A program made the translations under genes and the position numbers. Positions 14,852-22,489 of a DNA stretch of 24,448 nucleotides are shown here, in pieces. Location of the stretch: positions 1 through 24,448 of the forward strand of contig JBDKTK010000168.1 in the NCBI GenBank assembly GCA_039680225.1, given 5' to 3'. This DNA comes from JBDKTK01 sp039680225 (GTDB taxonomy: Bacteria > Desulfobacterota > Syntrophia > Syntrophales > UBA4778). Below the pieces are notes generated by a model. That model did not search any database and had not been told where the DNA came from. It saw nothing but the letters and a program-made list of their open reading frames with translations. Within the stretch, counting starts at the first letter, position 1, and every line of letters begins with the position of its first letter.

Positions 14852-15163
14852 TCAGGGCTCCTTGCTGGCAGCCGGGTCCCATCTATAGTCCGGATACCCT
14901 ATCGGGCGCTGGAACGTGTAGTTGAACGGCTCCACAATGAGGACGTGCGCCGTCAGGCCCACGCTGCCGCTCGGGATGGAAAACGGCAGGGCCACGATGA
15001 AAACCGCGCTGCCGACCACGACAGCCGCAACTCCGATCGGCCTGACCAGGAGAATATCCGCCACTACGGCGAGGTCCTCGCCGCCCATACTGCCACCGCC
15101 GAACGCAGGCGCCGAGACGCAGACAACTGCAATTATAACGAGAAATAAAACCACCTTTTTCAT
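14852..15163 (-). CDS. Small exported/membrane protein, conserved hypothetical
   Basis: The 103-residue protein begins with a signal sequence MKKVVLFLVIIAVVCVSAPA and has a second hydrophobic helix about residues 42-62 (GVAAVVVGSAVFIVALPFSI). A conserved-looking tail holds HVLIVEPFNYTFQRPIGYPD. I have seen this layout in short proteins of delta- and gammaproteobacteria that are sometimes labelled multidrug transporter without basis; it is far too small for one. A ribosome site, GGGAGG, selects the ATG at 15163 over an in-frame start 99 bp upstream. Function unknown. Confidence 0.72.
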   Translation of the reverse strand: MKKVVLFLVIIAVVCVSAPAFGGGSMGGEDLAVVADILLVRPIGVAAVVVGSAVFIVALPFSIPSGSVGLTAHVLIVEPFNYTFQRPIGYPDYRWDPAASKEP

Positions 15164-15401
15164 AAGCGCCTCCCGCATTGATTGAAATTTTAATTCAGGG
15201 AAATTTTCAAGGAATACTTCCCCGCCCCCATAAAGGTAAGTACATATCCATAGCCAGCGCAAGACAGCCGGTTTCTGATTTTCCGGGGTCCATCAGGATT
15301 AACCTAGTTAAGGGAAAGGAGCATATGAGGACGGGGGAAGGCATCGCGGCGTTTCTCGAAAGGAGGAAGCCGGAATTCCTCTAAGGATAAATTTCTTTCT
15401 A

Positions 15402-15431
15402 TTGACTTAATGCCCCTGCTGGGAGCATAAC
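15402..15431 (+). promoter_or_regulatory. Promoter-like site for the acyltransferase gene
   Basis: TTGACT (15402-15407) and CATAAC (15426-15431) are 18 bases apart, with 5 and 4 of 6 consensus matches. The start codon is 27 bp downstream. The rest of the stretch from 15164 holds a 13-bp palindrome (TTAACCTAGTTAA near 15299-15311) and no supported gene. Confidence 0.4.
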
Positions 15432-15457
15432 TGCACAAATTTTTCAGGTGTGATTTT

Positions 15458-16036
15458 TTGAAACATATACTGAGCCTTGCAGGGCGCCTGCTTTACTTTC
15501 TTATGGGCTGGCAATTTGAGCCGGCCCCCTCTTATCTTTCCGGCAAACACGTAATTGTCGGATTCCCTCATACATCCAATCTGGATACCGTGCTGGCCTT
15601 TACGGGGTTCAGGATCATAAAGCGGACCGGGCATGTCATGATCAAAAAAGAATTTTTTTTCTGGCCCATGTCTTTCATTCTCGGAATGCTGGGCGGGATA
15701 CCCATAGATCGCGGATCACCCCATGGCATTGTGCAGCAGATGGCAGACGCCTTCAAAAGCAGGGATGAATTTCTTTTGGCCATAGTGCCCGAGGGCACCA
15801 GGAAAAAAGTCCCGCATATCAAAACCGGCTTCTGGCATATAGCCAAAGCCTCCGGCGTTTCCATTGTTTGCTGGTATCTCGACAATAAAAACAAGAAAAC
15901 GAGATGGCTGGGAGAAATCGTCCCGGGAGACAAGATGGTGGACGACCTGGTGCGATTGCGGGAAATTTATGAAAAGGCCGGGTACCGCATTCCGCTGGAC
16001 ACCGGTTCTATGTCTTCAGTCCTCCCGTCTTCATGA
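15458..16036 (+). CDS. PlsC-like 1-acylglycerol-3-phosphate acyltransferase family protein
   Basis: This 192-residue membrane-associated acyltransferase has the four-block pattern of the PlsC superfamily: catalytic HTSNLD (H-x4-D, about 38-43), KKEFFFWPMSFILGMLGGIP (about 63-82) with IDRGS, and VPEGTRKK (about 110-117) for phosphate binding. Such enzymes transfer a fatty acyl group to a glycerophosphate or related acceptor. The form PHTSNLDTV with a short length matches the subgroup lacking an extended C-terminus. The start is a TTG at 15458 with AGGTG about eight bases upstream; no ATG alternative keeps the N-terminal hydrophobic segment. Its 3' end overlaps a gene remnant on the other strand by 6 bp. 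Confidence 0.88.
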   Translation: MKHILSLAGRLLYFLMGWQFEPAPSYLSGKHVIVGFPHTSNLDTVLAFTGFRIIKRTGHVMIKKEFFFWPMSFILGMLGGIPIDRGSPHGIVQQMADAFKSRDEFLLAIVPEGTRKKVPHIKTGFWHIAKASGVSIVCWYLDNKNKKTRWLGEIVPGDKMVDDLVRLREIYEKAGYRIPLDTGSMSSVLPSS

Positions 16037-16129
16037 CGCGGGATCCAGGAGTTCATCAACGGCCTGGTCGATAATCCCTCCCTTTCGGCAGGTGCCGACG
16101 ATGGCTGTGATTTTTTTCTTCCTGTCCAT
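16031..16129 (-). pseudogene. N-terminal remnant of a flavodoxin-fold NAD(P)H-dependent oxidoreductase
   Basis: A 32-residue frame opens with MDRKKKITAIVGTCRKGGII and continues DQAVDELLD before TGA. It matches the FMN-binding first strand and loop (I-x-G-S/T-x-R-x-G) of NADPH-dependent FMN reductase family proteins, which normally run to about 180 residues. A ribosome site, GAGG, and an ATG remain intact. The frame stops at 16033-16031, right at the 3' end of the acyltransferase gene, and another TGA follows four codons later, so a Sec reading is unlikely. It is a truncated relic, probably from a deletion or rearrangement at the acyltransferase boundary. Confidence 0.55.
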
Positions 16130-16181
16130 ATAACCTCATCCGTTGGAATGTTACTGACGGGGAATCATGTTTCGCCATAAA

Positions 16182-16215
16182 AAAGAGGGGACCGGTCCCC
16201 ACCGTTCCCCTCTTT
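16182..16215 (-). terminator. Terminator of the MglA-GspE operon
   Basis: A 10-bp stem is formed by AAAGAGGGGA (16182-16191) and TCCCCTCTTT (16206-16215), with an inner GGT/ACC pairing. On the minus strand it is followed by TCTTTTTTAT, a proper T-tract. It lies 44 bp after the ATPase stop codon. It may also stop plus-strand reading from the acyltransferase. Confidence 0.8.
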
Positions 16216-16258
16216 CCCCTCGTCCCTGTTAAATCAGATGCCTCCCGTCCTTGCCTGT

Positions 16259-18565
16259 TTATCTCATGCAGACCGCCAGGACCTGCTTCAGATCGGTCTT
16301 TCCTTCCACAACCTTGCGGATGCCGTCCTGCAAAAGCGTCCTCATCCCCGCCTTGACCGACTCGGACCTGATCTCCTCCGCGGAGCCCCGTTTCGCCACC
16401 AGCATCTTTATGTCATCGTTGGTGACAAGGAGCTCGTGGATGCCTATGCGGCCCTTGTACCCCGTGCTGTTGCATTCGCTGCATCCCCTGGGCCTGTAAA
16501 GCGTCTTTATGCCGGAGCTGAGCTCGGCAAAGACATCCGAGCCATAACCGTTCCTGATTTCGTTTACGACATCCGGCTCGGGCTCGTAAGCCTCCTTGCA
16601 TTTGGGGCAGAGCACGCGCACCAGCCTCTGCGCCAGCACGCCGAGCAGTGAGTCCGCGAAATTGAACGGGTCGATTCCCATATCGAGCAGCCTGATAATC
16701 GTTTCGGGGGCGCTGTTCGTGTGCAGCGTGCTGAGGACGAGGTGCCCGGTGAGAGATGCCTCAACCCCGATTTTGGCGGTCTCGTAATCCCTCATCTCGC
16801 CGACCATGATCACGTCGGGGTCCGCCCTGAGAAAGGAGCGCATTGCGTTCGAGAAATCGAAACCGATTTTCGGGTTGACCTGGACCTGCCTCAAGCCTTC
16901 CTGGGTTATTTCGACCGGGTCTTCGGCCGTCCAGATCTTCGTGCCGGGGGTGTTGAGGTACTGCAGCGCCGCATGCAGGGTCGTCGTCTTCCCGGAGCCC
17001 GTCGGGCCCACAACCAGGATGATCCCGTAGGGCTTGTCCAGGATGCGTTTGAAATTACAGAGATTATCAGGCGACATCGCCATCTGGCCGAGTCCCATCG
17101 TTTCTCCCTTTGCGAGGATGCGCATCACGACATCCTCCACGTTGCCCTGGGTGGGGATGGTCGCGACCCTCAGCTCGATATCGCTCCCGCCCTTGCGGAA
17201 TTTTATTTTCCCGTCCTGCGGCAGCCGCCTCTCCGTGATATCGAGGTTGGACATGATCTTTATCCTGGATACGGTCGCGGCCTTGTAGCTGTATGGGAGC
17301 GACTGGTACTTGACGCAGCCGCCGTCAATACGGAAACGGACCTCCAGCGTCTTTTTCTTCGCGTTCGGCTCGATGTGGATGTCGGAGGCGCGGTTCGTGT
17401 AGCCGTCGAGGATGATTTTATTGACAAGCTGCATTATGACGCTGTCGGATTCGGCGATGAATTCCTCTTCATCATCATCCTCCTCCTCAAATGGCAGGGG
17501 CTCCATCCTGCCCAGCAGATCGTGGACCGATTCCTCTGACGCCGCCTTGCGATAGAACGAGTTTATGTACTTGAGAATGTCCTCTTTCAGGGCAACGCAG
17601 ATCTCGAGGTTCCTCGTCTTCAGGAAACTTTCGATCTGGTCTTTTTTCAGGATGTTCTGGGGATCGTCCATCAGGACCACAATGCCGCTTTTCGTTTTCT
17701 TCAGGGGGACCCATAATTCGCGGCGCAGGTATTCCTGCCTCAGGTTCCGCAAGAGGCTTTCGGGGGTCTCGGCTGTTTCCTCGAACTGGATGAACTTGCA
17801 TTCGTAGAATTCCTCGAGTGCCTTGCCGATCTCGGTACGGGGGATACGATAGGTCCGCATCAGGTACTCTTCCGCGGTCAGTCCGGTTTTCCGGGACTCC
17901 ACCCATGAATTTTCAAGGTCGGTGCGGCTGATCAGGTCGTTGGCGACCAGGTAATCAAATTTCGCCCGGCGCTTTTTTTTCTGGATATTGTAAAGCGCGA
18001 TGGCCATTGTATCGGCGATTTCCTGGAGCAGCACCGGTTCCTCATCGATGAACCTCCCGTCGCCGTCCCTGCGGTTGGCGACCTCGACGATGCCCAGCAA
18101 TTCGTCATTGCAGACGGCCGAAGTGACCATCACCTCTTTTAACCTGATACCGGCCTTCCTGTCCGCCGCGGCATTGTGCTTCAGTTCCAAGTCGATGTCC
18201 CTGAGTTCCCCGGCGTCGTAAGCATCCGCGATATTCACCATCCTGCCGGACTTCGCCACAAACCCCTGAATGCTGCTGTTGCTGACCGGCAGCCTGACGG
18301 AAGACGCCCACTCCCCCGGGTTTACAACCGAATAGATTTCATTCCTGGCAGGGTCGTAAACATATAATCTGAAAACCTGCACTGAAAACAGGTCCAGGAC
18401 CGCATTTTTTGTGCTCGTGAACATCTGCTTTATGTCGGAAGCGGAATGGATCAGGTTGGTGATCTCATGGAGGGCCTTCTGGTAAAGAAGGATCTCCTCC
18501 AGTTCGGCGATCTGTCTGCTGTGTTCCGGGCCCGGGGTTTCCGCCATCATTGACTCCGCAATCAT
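16259..18565 (-). CDS. GspE/PilB-family secretion ATPase with N-terminal GAF domain
   Basis: This 768-residue cytoplasmic hexameric ATPase would power pseudopilus or type IV pilus extension. A GAF sensory domain spans about residues 35-195. A degenerate MshEN/T2SSE N-domain follows (about 200-335) in which the usual RLG of the c-di-GMP-binding motif is replaced by KFD. An acidic linker (EEEDDDEEE, about 360-368) leads to the ATPase core: Asp box SDIHIEP (394-400), Walker A GPTGSGKTTT (520-529), Walker B region DVIMVGEMRD (584-593), His box LSTLHTN (611-617) and a zinc finger with C653, C656, C695 and C698. The GAF fusion is unusual for PilB or GspE. It is the last gene of the eleven-gene operon, 5 bp after the PilZ gene. 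An internal ATG six codons in has a better ribosome site. Confidence 0.92.
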   Translation of the reverse strand: MIAESMMAETPGPEHSRQIAELEEILLYQKALHEITNLIHSASDIKQMFTSTKNAVLDLFSVQVFRLYVYDPARNEIYSVVNPGEWASSVRLPVSNSSIQGFVAKSGRMVNIADAYDAGELRDIDLELKHNAAADRKAGIRLKEVMVTSAVCNDELLGIVEVANRRDGDGRFIDEEPVLLQEIADTMAIALYNIQKKKRRAKFDYLVANDLISRTDLENSWVESRKTGLTAEEYLMRTYRIPRTEIGKALEEFYECKFIQFEETAETPESLLRNLRQEYLRRELWVPLKKTKSGIVVLMDDPQNILKKDQIESFLKTRNLEICVALKEDILKYINSFYRKAASEESVHDLLGRMEPLPFEEEDDDEEEFIAESDSVIMQLVNKIILDGYTNRASDIHIEPNAKKKTLEVRFRIDGGCVKYQSLPYSYKAATVSRIKIMSNLDITERRLPQDGKIKFRKGGSDIELRVATIPTQGNVEDVVMRILAKGETMGLGQMAMSPDNLCNFKRILDKPYGIILVVGPTGSGKTTTLHAALQYLNTPGTKIWTAEDPVEITQEGLRQVQVNPKIGFDFSNAMRSFLRADPDVIMVGEMRDYETAKIGVEASLTGHLVLSTLHTNSAPETIIRLLDMGIDPFNFADSLLGVLAQRLVRVLCPKCKEAYEPEPDVVNEIRNGYGSDVFAELSSGIKTLYRPRGCSECNSTGYKGRIGIHELLVTNDDIKMLVAKRGSAEEIRSESVKAGMRTLLQDGIRKVVEGKTDLKQVLAVCMR

Positions 18566-18570
18566 TCCCT

Positions 18571-18921
18571 TTAATCTCCGCGCTGCCGGATTTTTTCAAT
18601 GTATTTCTTCAGGATCCGCAGGGCCTTTTCATCCATGCCGAAGAATTCTATTCCCGATTGGAACATTCCGAGCGAGTTCGGCCTGCACCACTTGATGGTC
18701 CCGTTGATGTCCAGGATGTGCTGTTTGAAACCGATCGAGAGGCAGATAATATTGCGTGTATCCATCGGCTTGTGGGTCTCAAGCAGGATGCCGCTTTCAC
18801 TGATGTTGAGCGTCCGGCCCATCGCCTGCTCCAGTATCTCGTCTTTCCGGTTCCGGCATGAATAGGCCAGGAGATTGGCGGAATTCACGCGGTGGTGCCT
18901 TCTGAACTCATTTTGTTTCAT
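18571..18921 (-). CDS. PilZ-domain protein, probable c-di-GMP receptor
   Basis: The 116-residue single-domain protein has the two PilZ signatures: RRHHRV near residues 7-12 (RxxxR type) and LNISESGILLE near 38-48 (D/NxSxxG). Both contact cyclic di-GMP in this family. A beta-barrel core (INGTIKWCRPN, FQSGIEFFG) and a C-terminal helix LRILKKYIEKIRQ complete the domain. It overlaps the upstream membrane-protein gene by 4 bp and is 5 bp from the ATPase gene, so it probably acts with that motor. Ligand binding is inferred from the conserved motifs. Confidence 0.88.
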   Translation of the reverse strand: MKQNEFRRHHRVNSANLLAYSCRNRKDEILEQAMGRTLNISESGILLETHKPMDTRNIICLSIGFKQHILDINGTIKWCRPNSLGMFQSGIEFFGMDEKALRILKKYIEKIRQRGD

Positions 18922-19871
18922 TGTCCATCCCGGGTAATGCTTTTTGTGACTGTCTGCCTTCCGCCTTCCGTCCCCGCATCATTGATCTTTTTCGTTTCCT
19001 GGCCGCTGCTCAAGAAATTCAATTGCCTGCCGACCATGTCCGCAGTCCGGTACCCCGCATTGGGGAATATATAGAGAAACGCCTCCACGCCCAGCACAAA
19101 AGCGATAATCATGTACAGGGCGATCAGCAATCTCTTCTTCCTTCTTTCCTTTTTTCGCGCGTACGCAATGGCAGCCGCATTTTTGGACGGCTTCCGCAGC
19201 GAACTCCTGTCCTGGATCTCGGTATTGATCTCCGCTTTCGGCTGCTGCCCCTTAACAATATCCTGTCTCGCATCGGTTTTTGTTTCCGGCGGGACTGCGA
19301 TCGGTTGCTCCGCAACAATTTCATTCGCGGGGGCCGTCAGCTGATTATCATCGAGCTGGTCATCGGGCCCGAAATGGGCCTGGGGGATTGTTATATCGAA
19401 CTGCGGGGCCGCTTCGGCCTCCCGCTCTATAACTATATCAAACTCCTGCTCCTTGCCTGCTGCACGTTCGGGCACAACAGCCGGGGAATCTTCGACTGCC
19501 GGCGCAGCTGCTTCGGTTTCAGCTTCGGCCGCGCTTTCTCCAGGGGGTTCTTCCGCCTGCGTCTGCACGGGTGGAGTTTCCTCAAAGGCAAGCCTGACGG
19601 GTTCTACGATTTCAACGGGCCCAAGGGGTTCAACGCGTTCCACCGGCTCCGGCGTGAAGACCCGGGGGAATACCGGCTCAGGTCCCACGCGCCCTTCTCC
19701 AACTTCCCCGGCATCCTCCGTCAAAACCTCGACCGTGTCCCTTTTTGTCTGCGCCGGTTCCGCTGGGGTTTCGCCCCGCTGGGCTGCCTTCAGCTCAAGG
19801 CACCTGGACAAAAAGGCGTCCAGTTCAATTTTTTCGGAAACAAGATCTATATTCGCGCTGTTCAAACTCAT
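18918..19871 (-). CDS. Acidic Pro/Glu-rich single-pass membrane protein
   Basis: I do not recognise a family. The 317-residue protein has a helical start (LVSEKIELDAFLSRCLELK, about 10-28), then about 200 residues rich in Glu, Pro and Ala that look disordered. A basic patch (RKKERRKKR, 239-247) is followed by one transmembrane helix (about 248-268) and a short C-terminal tail of about 50 residues. By the positive-inside rule the long acidic part is cytoplasmic and the tail is periplasmic. Its 4-bp overlaps with both the zinc-ribbon and PilZ genes imply translational coupling. It may anchor the GTPase/motor module at the inner membrane, which is inference from layout. The disordered region gives skewed codon content. 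Confidence 0.82.
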   Translation of the reverse strand: MSLNSANIDLVSEKIELDAFLSRCLELKAAQRGETPAEPAQTKRDTVEVLTEDAGEVGEGRVGPEPVFPRVFTPEPVERVEPLGPVEIVEPVRLAFEETPPVQTQAEEPPGESAAEAETEAAAPAVEDSPAVVPERAAGKEQEFDIVIEREAEAAPQFDITIPQAHFGPDDQLDDNQLTAPANEIVAEQPIAVPPETKTDARQDIVKGQQPKAEINTEIQDRSSLRKPSKNAAAIAYARKKERRKKRLLIALYMIIAFVLGVEAFLYIFPNAGYRTADMVGRQLNFLSSGQETKKINDAGTEGGRQTVTKSITRDGQ

Positions 19872-20020
19872 TTCGCCACCTTGTCGATGAATTCCGCCCC
19901 GGGGGGCTCAACCCTGACCATCTCGTCGCAGTTCCCGCATCTGAACATAAATACTTTGACGGGATCGCTTTCCTGCTCGATTATGAACATCTGGCCGCAT
20001 TCCTCACAAAACACTATCAT
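19868..20020 (-). CDS. Tiny zinc-ribbon protein, 50 residues
   Basis: This short gene lies between the coiled-coil and membrane-protein genes. It encodes a 50-residue product with two CxxC knuckles, VFCEECGQMF (C5, C8) and FRCGNCDEMV (C28, C31), the layout of a zinc ribbon. Its TGA overlaps the ATG of the next gene (ATGA), and its start is 18 bp after the preceding stop, with GGGAG upstream. Both features mark it as a real member of the operon. Small zinc ribbons of this type act in protein-protein or nucleic-acid contacts; the partner is unknown. Confidence 0.8.
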   Translation of the reverse strand: MIVFCEECGQMFIIEQESDPVKVFMFRCGNCDEMVRVEPPGAEFIDKVAK

Positions 20021-20038
20021 TGCCTGCTCCCGGTGAAC

Positions 20039-21193
20039 CTATTTCCTTGCGTCTCTCAGGGACTTGATCTCGTCGCGCAGCGATTTGATTTCGGCCATGA
20101 TCACTTCCATAATCTCATTGCGGATCTCCTGCCTGATTCTTTCCAGCGCCGGCGCGAGCGCGTAATCCGTTCCGGACAAATCGCCTGCTTGGACTTCATC
20201 CCGATTGACTGCACTTTCCCTGATATCGCCTGCCGGGATTTCGGGGACAGGGATTTCACCTGCCTGGAGTTCAACCGGTCCGCTATCAGTCCCGGGACCA
20301 GAAAGGATTTCACCCGCCCGGATTTCGTTAACGGAGTCCGGTCCCGCAAAGGCAGGCACTTTCGCAAAGGCCGGTCCATCTTCGGAAACCCGGGCAGAGG
20401 TCATGTCATCTGTCAAATCGGCTCCCGTCCGCTGAGCCGCTTCATCCTCAATTACAATTTCCCGGAAAAGGTCCGAGGCCCTCTCAATGACCGGGGGTTC
20501 ATCAGCAATTGCAATTTCCGGCTCTTCAATTCGTGAGACTTCCCCTCTCTGCTTTCCGATAAGCAATTGCAGGGCGGGCCTGCGCGCGGCGGGCTGCTCA
20601 CCAGCCTCCCCTTCGGCCTTAACCGCCGGCGTAAGGTCCACGCCTTCGACCCACTGCCTGTAGGCCGTGATATTCTCCAGCATGAGAGAATACTTTTCTG
20701 CTTCGGGCATCTTGCGGGAAAGGAGGACTTTTTCCAGGTTGTCATAGGTGGAGAGCAGGAGATTGATGGAGCGGGGTTCGGATTCGGCGCTCTTTTCCCT
20801 GATGTACCGCCCCAGGAAACGCAGTATCCTGGCGAAAGCAAGGCCATAGAGATCCTCCGGGTAAATATTTTCCAACCGCAGGATCTCATTGTCTAATTTC
20901 TCCAGGATCTCGTCGTTTATCTCCCATTCGAGCGAAAGGACAATTCCCTTGAGGTCCTTGACATGGGAGAACATGACCGAATTGGTCTCGTTCAGGTCGC
21001 TGAAGAGGTCCTCCCGGCTTTCATCGCCCGGCGCGACGTTTATGGAATCAAGGGCGGAAGTTTCGACAGCCTCCTGCATCTCGAATGTCCCGGCCTGTTG
21101 CGGCTTTTCATCTTCCGCGAAAATAACATTCAGGCGGTCTTCGAGCTCCTGGATGAAGGATGATTCAGTTTTTGCTTCCATTTGTGCTCCCAT
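20039..21193 (-). CDS. Acidic coiled-coil protein of the MglA operon
   Basis: No family was recognised in this 384-residue protein. Residues 75-185 look like a folded helical domain (KDLKGIVLSLEWEINDEILE, LYGLAFARILRFLGRYIREK, SLMLENITAYRQWVEGVDL). An acidic, Pro/Gly-rich linker with repeated AGEI/AGDI segments follows (about 290-335). The C-terminus is a coiled coil (about 345-384) with the heptad-like repeat EIKSLRDEIKSLRD. There is no membrane segment. It starts 4 bp after the MglA-like stop, so it may be a GTPase effector or scaffold; that is inference. A second ATG four codons later is an equally good start (GGGAG ahead of it). Confidence 0.82.
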   Translation of the reverse strand: MGAQMEAKTESSFIQELEDRLNVIFAEDEKPQQAGTFEMQEAVETSALDSINVAPGDESREDLFSDLNETNSVMFSHVKDLKGIVLSLEWEINDEILEKLDNEILRLENIYPEDLYGLAFARILRFLGRYIREKSAESEPRSINLLLSTYDNLEKVLLSRKMPEAEKYSLMLENITAYRQWVEGVDLTPAVKAEGEAGEQPAARRPALQLLIGKQRGEVSRIEEPEIAIADEPPVIERASDLFREIVIEDEAAQRTGADLTDDMTSARVSEDGPAFAKVPAFAGPDSVNEIRAGEILSGPGTDSGPVELQAGEIPVPEIPAGDIRESAVNRDEVQAGDLSGTDYALAPALERIRQEIRNEIMEVIMAEIKSLRDEIKSLRDARK

Positions 21194-21197
21194 GCGC

Positions 21198-21803
21198 TTA
21201 CTCCAACTCTTTTTCCAGTGACGCCATTGTCAGGGATATTATTCTTTTTAAAGTCATGATCACGTTGTCCCCTTCAATGGCGCTGGCCTCGTACGAAGGG
21301 ACTTTCAATTCGGTGTTCAGGTCCTGCTCCAGCATGTCCAGGTCGAGCACGGGTGTTCCGTTCTTGTCCAGGTCACGCTTGTTGTACAGCAGCACCAGGG
21401 GTATTTTGGATATGCTCTTACTGTAAAGGTTGAGGTTTTCCTGGAGGTTCTTCAGGGAGGCCACATTGGCATTGCGCCGCTCCACCGCGGAGTCCGCCAC
21501 GAAAACCACACCGTCCACGCCCTTCAGGACCAGGCGCCTCGTGGAATTGTACTTTACCTGGCCGGGCACGGTGTAGAGCTGGACCTTTACTTCGTACCCC
21601 CTGATTTTCCCTATATCGAAAGGGAAGAAATCAAAAAAGAGGGTCCGGTCGCCTTCCGTATTTACCGAGACCATCTCGGACTTTATCTGGAGACGGCATT
21701 TCTTGTATATGTATTCCAGGTTCGTCGTCTTTCCGCACCTTCCCGGGCCGTAATAGACGATCTTTGCCTGGATCACCCTGTCTTTCAGATTTATAAACGC
21801 CAA
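21198..21803 (-). CDS. mglA: MglA-like Ras-superfamily GTPase
   Basis: The 201-residue small GTPase belongs to the bacterial MglA family that sets cell polarity and motor recruitment in Myxococcus. Visible motifs are the P-loop GPGRCGKTTN (19-28), a switch I region with NTEGDRTLFFDF (48-59), the TVPGQ switch II (78-82) and the NKRD guanine-specificity motif (141-144). Like MglA it has Pro-Gly-Gln rather than the Ras Ala-Gly-Gln. It lies 16 bp after the MglB-like roadblock gene, the usual mglB-mglA order, where MglB serves as GTPase-activating partner. The MFI start is well placed with AAAGGT upstream. It may instead control the GspE-like ATPase encoded later. Confidence 0.93.
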   Translation of the reverse strand: MAFINLKDRVIQAKIVYYGPGRCGKTTNLEYIYKKCRLQIKSEMVSVNTEGDRTLFFDFFPFDIGKIRGYEVKVQLYTVPGQVKYNSTRRLVLKGVDGVVFVADSAVERRNANVASLKNLQENLNLYSKSISKIPLVLLYNKRDLDKNGTPVLDLDMLEQDLNTELKVPSYEASAIEGDNVIMTLKRIISLTMASLEKELE

Positions 21804-21819
21804 TTCAAAATACCTTTCA

Positions 21820-22230
21820 CTAATTGGGATTCCGGCCCTCGCCTTCGAGGATCCCGAGCAGTTCCTCTATGACCTTTGTGACTTTCAGCCTTAGAAATCC
21901 GAGCGAAACCTGGTTGTTGAAAATATTCAGGAGCAGAAAATTATCGTTGACCTTGCTCAGGTGGATATTCTCTCTTTGCCCCTTATGGAATAGCAGGGAA
22001 AATTCGTGCTCGCCGATGATCTGGGCCATGCTGTTCATGGCCCCGAAATTAGCGGCGGCAAGCGCCGCAAGCGAGTAAACATCGGGCGAGCCGCTCCCGT
22101 TCCCGGCAACCACAACTATGTTGCCTGCCGTGTCTATCAGGATCGCCGTCTGGGCGCCGATGCCGAGCAGGTTCTCCGTGAGGATTGCATCAATGCTGTC
22201 GAGCTGCGCCCGGCCAAGTACCAGGTTCAT
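21820..22230 (-). CDS. mglB: Roadblock/LC7 protein, MglB-like
   Basis: The 136-residue protein has the roadblock/LC7 fold: an N-terminal helix (LDSIDAILTENLLGIGA), TAILIDTAGNIVVVAG (about 28-43), a central helix LAALAAANFGAMNSMAQIIG (about 54-73) and strands EFSLLFHKG and DNFLLLNIF. Homologues dimerise and bind MglA, stimulating GTP hydrolysis. Placement immediately upstream of the MglA-like gene supports the same partnership. The ribosome site is weak (GGGTGA). The gene name is by family and context rather than proven orthology. Confidence 0.88.
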   Translation of the reverse strand: MNLVLGRAQLDSIDAILTENLLGIGAQTAILIDTAGNIVVVAGNGSGSPDVYSLAALAAANFGAMNSMAQIIGEHEFSLLFHKGQRENIHLSKVNDNFLLLNIFNNQVSLGFLRLKVTKVIEELLGILEGEGRNPN

Positions 22231-22255
22231 AGTTTCACCCGCTTAGTCAATTAAT

Positions 22256-22438
22256 CTAAATGCCTTTTCCGATGATGTCGCTTGCCACCGCTTTAAATTT
22301 GCTCAGCAGCTCTTCGGTGTCCTTCGCCGAAGCCGCCTGGACCATTGAATATCCCGTCTTCTGGGCAAGTTCCATTCGGCCCTGCAAACCGGCGTGCTCC
22401 GTGACGATTTCGTAAATGCGTACAAGTTTCTCTGCCAT
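22256..22438 (-). CDS. Small helical protein, paralogue B
   Basis: A 60-residue protein of unknown function that is clearly related to the one encoded at 23841-24035. Both share a start of E-K/R-L-x-RIYEIVTE, then LQGRMELAQKTG or LQGRLELASRTG, then KDTEELLSKFK or KDTEELVEKFK. The sequence predicts three short helices and no membrane segment. A strong ribosome site, GGAGGGCGAC, precedes the ATG. It lies between the second roadblock-like gene and the MglB-like gene, so it may bind one of these. Confidence 0.82.
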   Translation of the reverse strand: MAEKLVRIYEIVTEHAGLQGRMELAQKTGYSMVQAASAKDTEELLSKFKAVASDIIGKGI

Positions 22439-22489
22439 GTCGCCCTCCTCGGCGCCTCAAGCGATGCGCGCCGGAAATCTCAAGTACCC

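Noticed and set aside
14852..15163. Calling the small two-helix protein a multidrug transporter
   Set aside because: At 103 residues with a signal sequence and one further helix it is far too small, and no transporter motif is present.
15325..15384. A 19-codon plus-strand frame (MRTGEGIAAFLERRKPEFL) with a good AAAGGAG site
   Set aside because: It is too short to judge. It ends before the acyltransferase promoter, and no family was recognised. It could be a leader peptide or a gene remnant, but nothing else supports it.
16031..16040. TGA ending the oxidoreductase remnant as a second selenocysteine codon
   Set aside because: Another in-frame TGA follows four codons later, the sequence after it is not protein-like, and no SECIS-like hairpin was seen.
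18921..20036. 371-codon plus-strand frame opposite the membrane-protein gene
   Set aside because: It is antisense to genes with overlapping starts and stops and ribosome sites, and its translation is Phe/Arg/Gly-rich with no domain.
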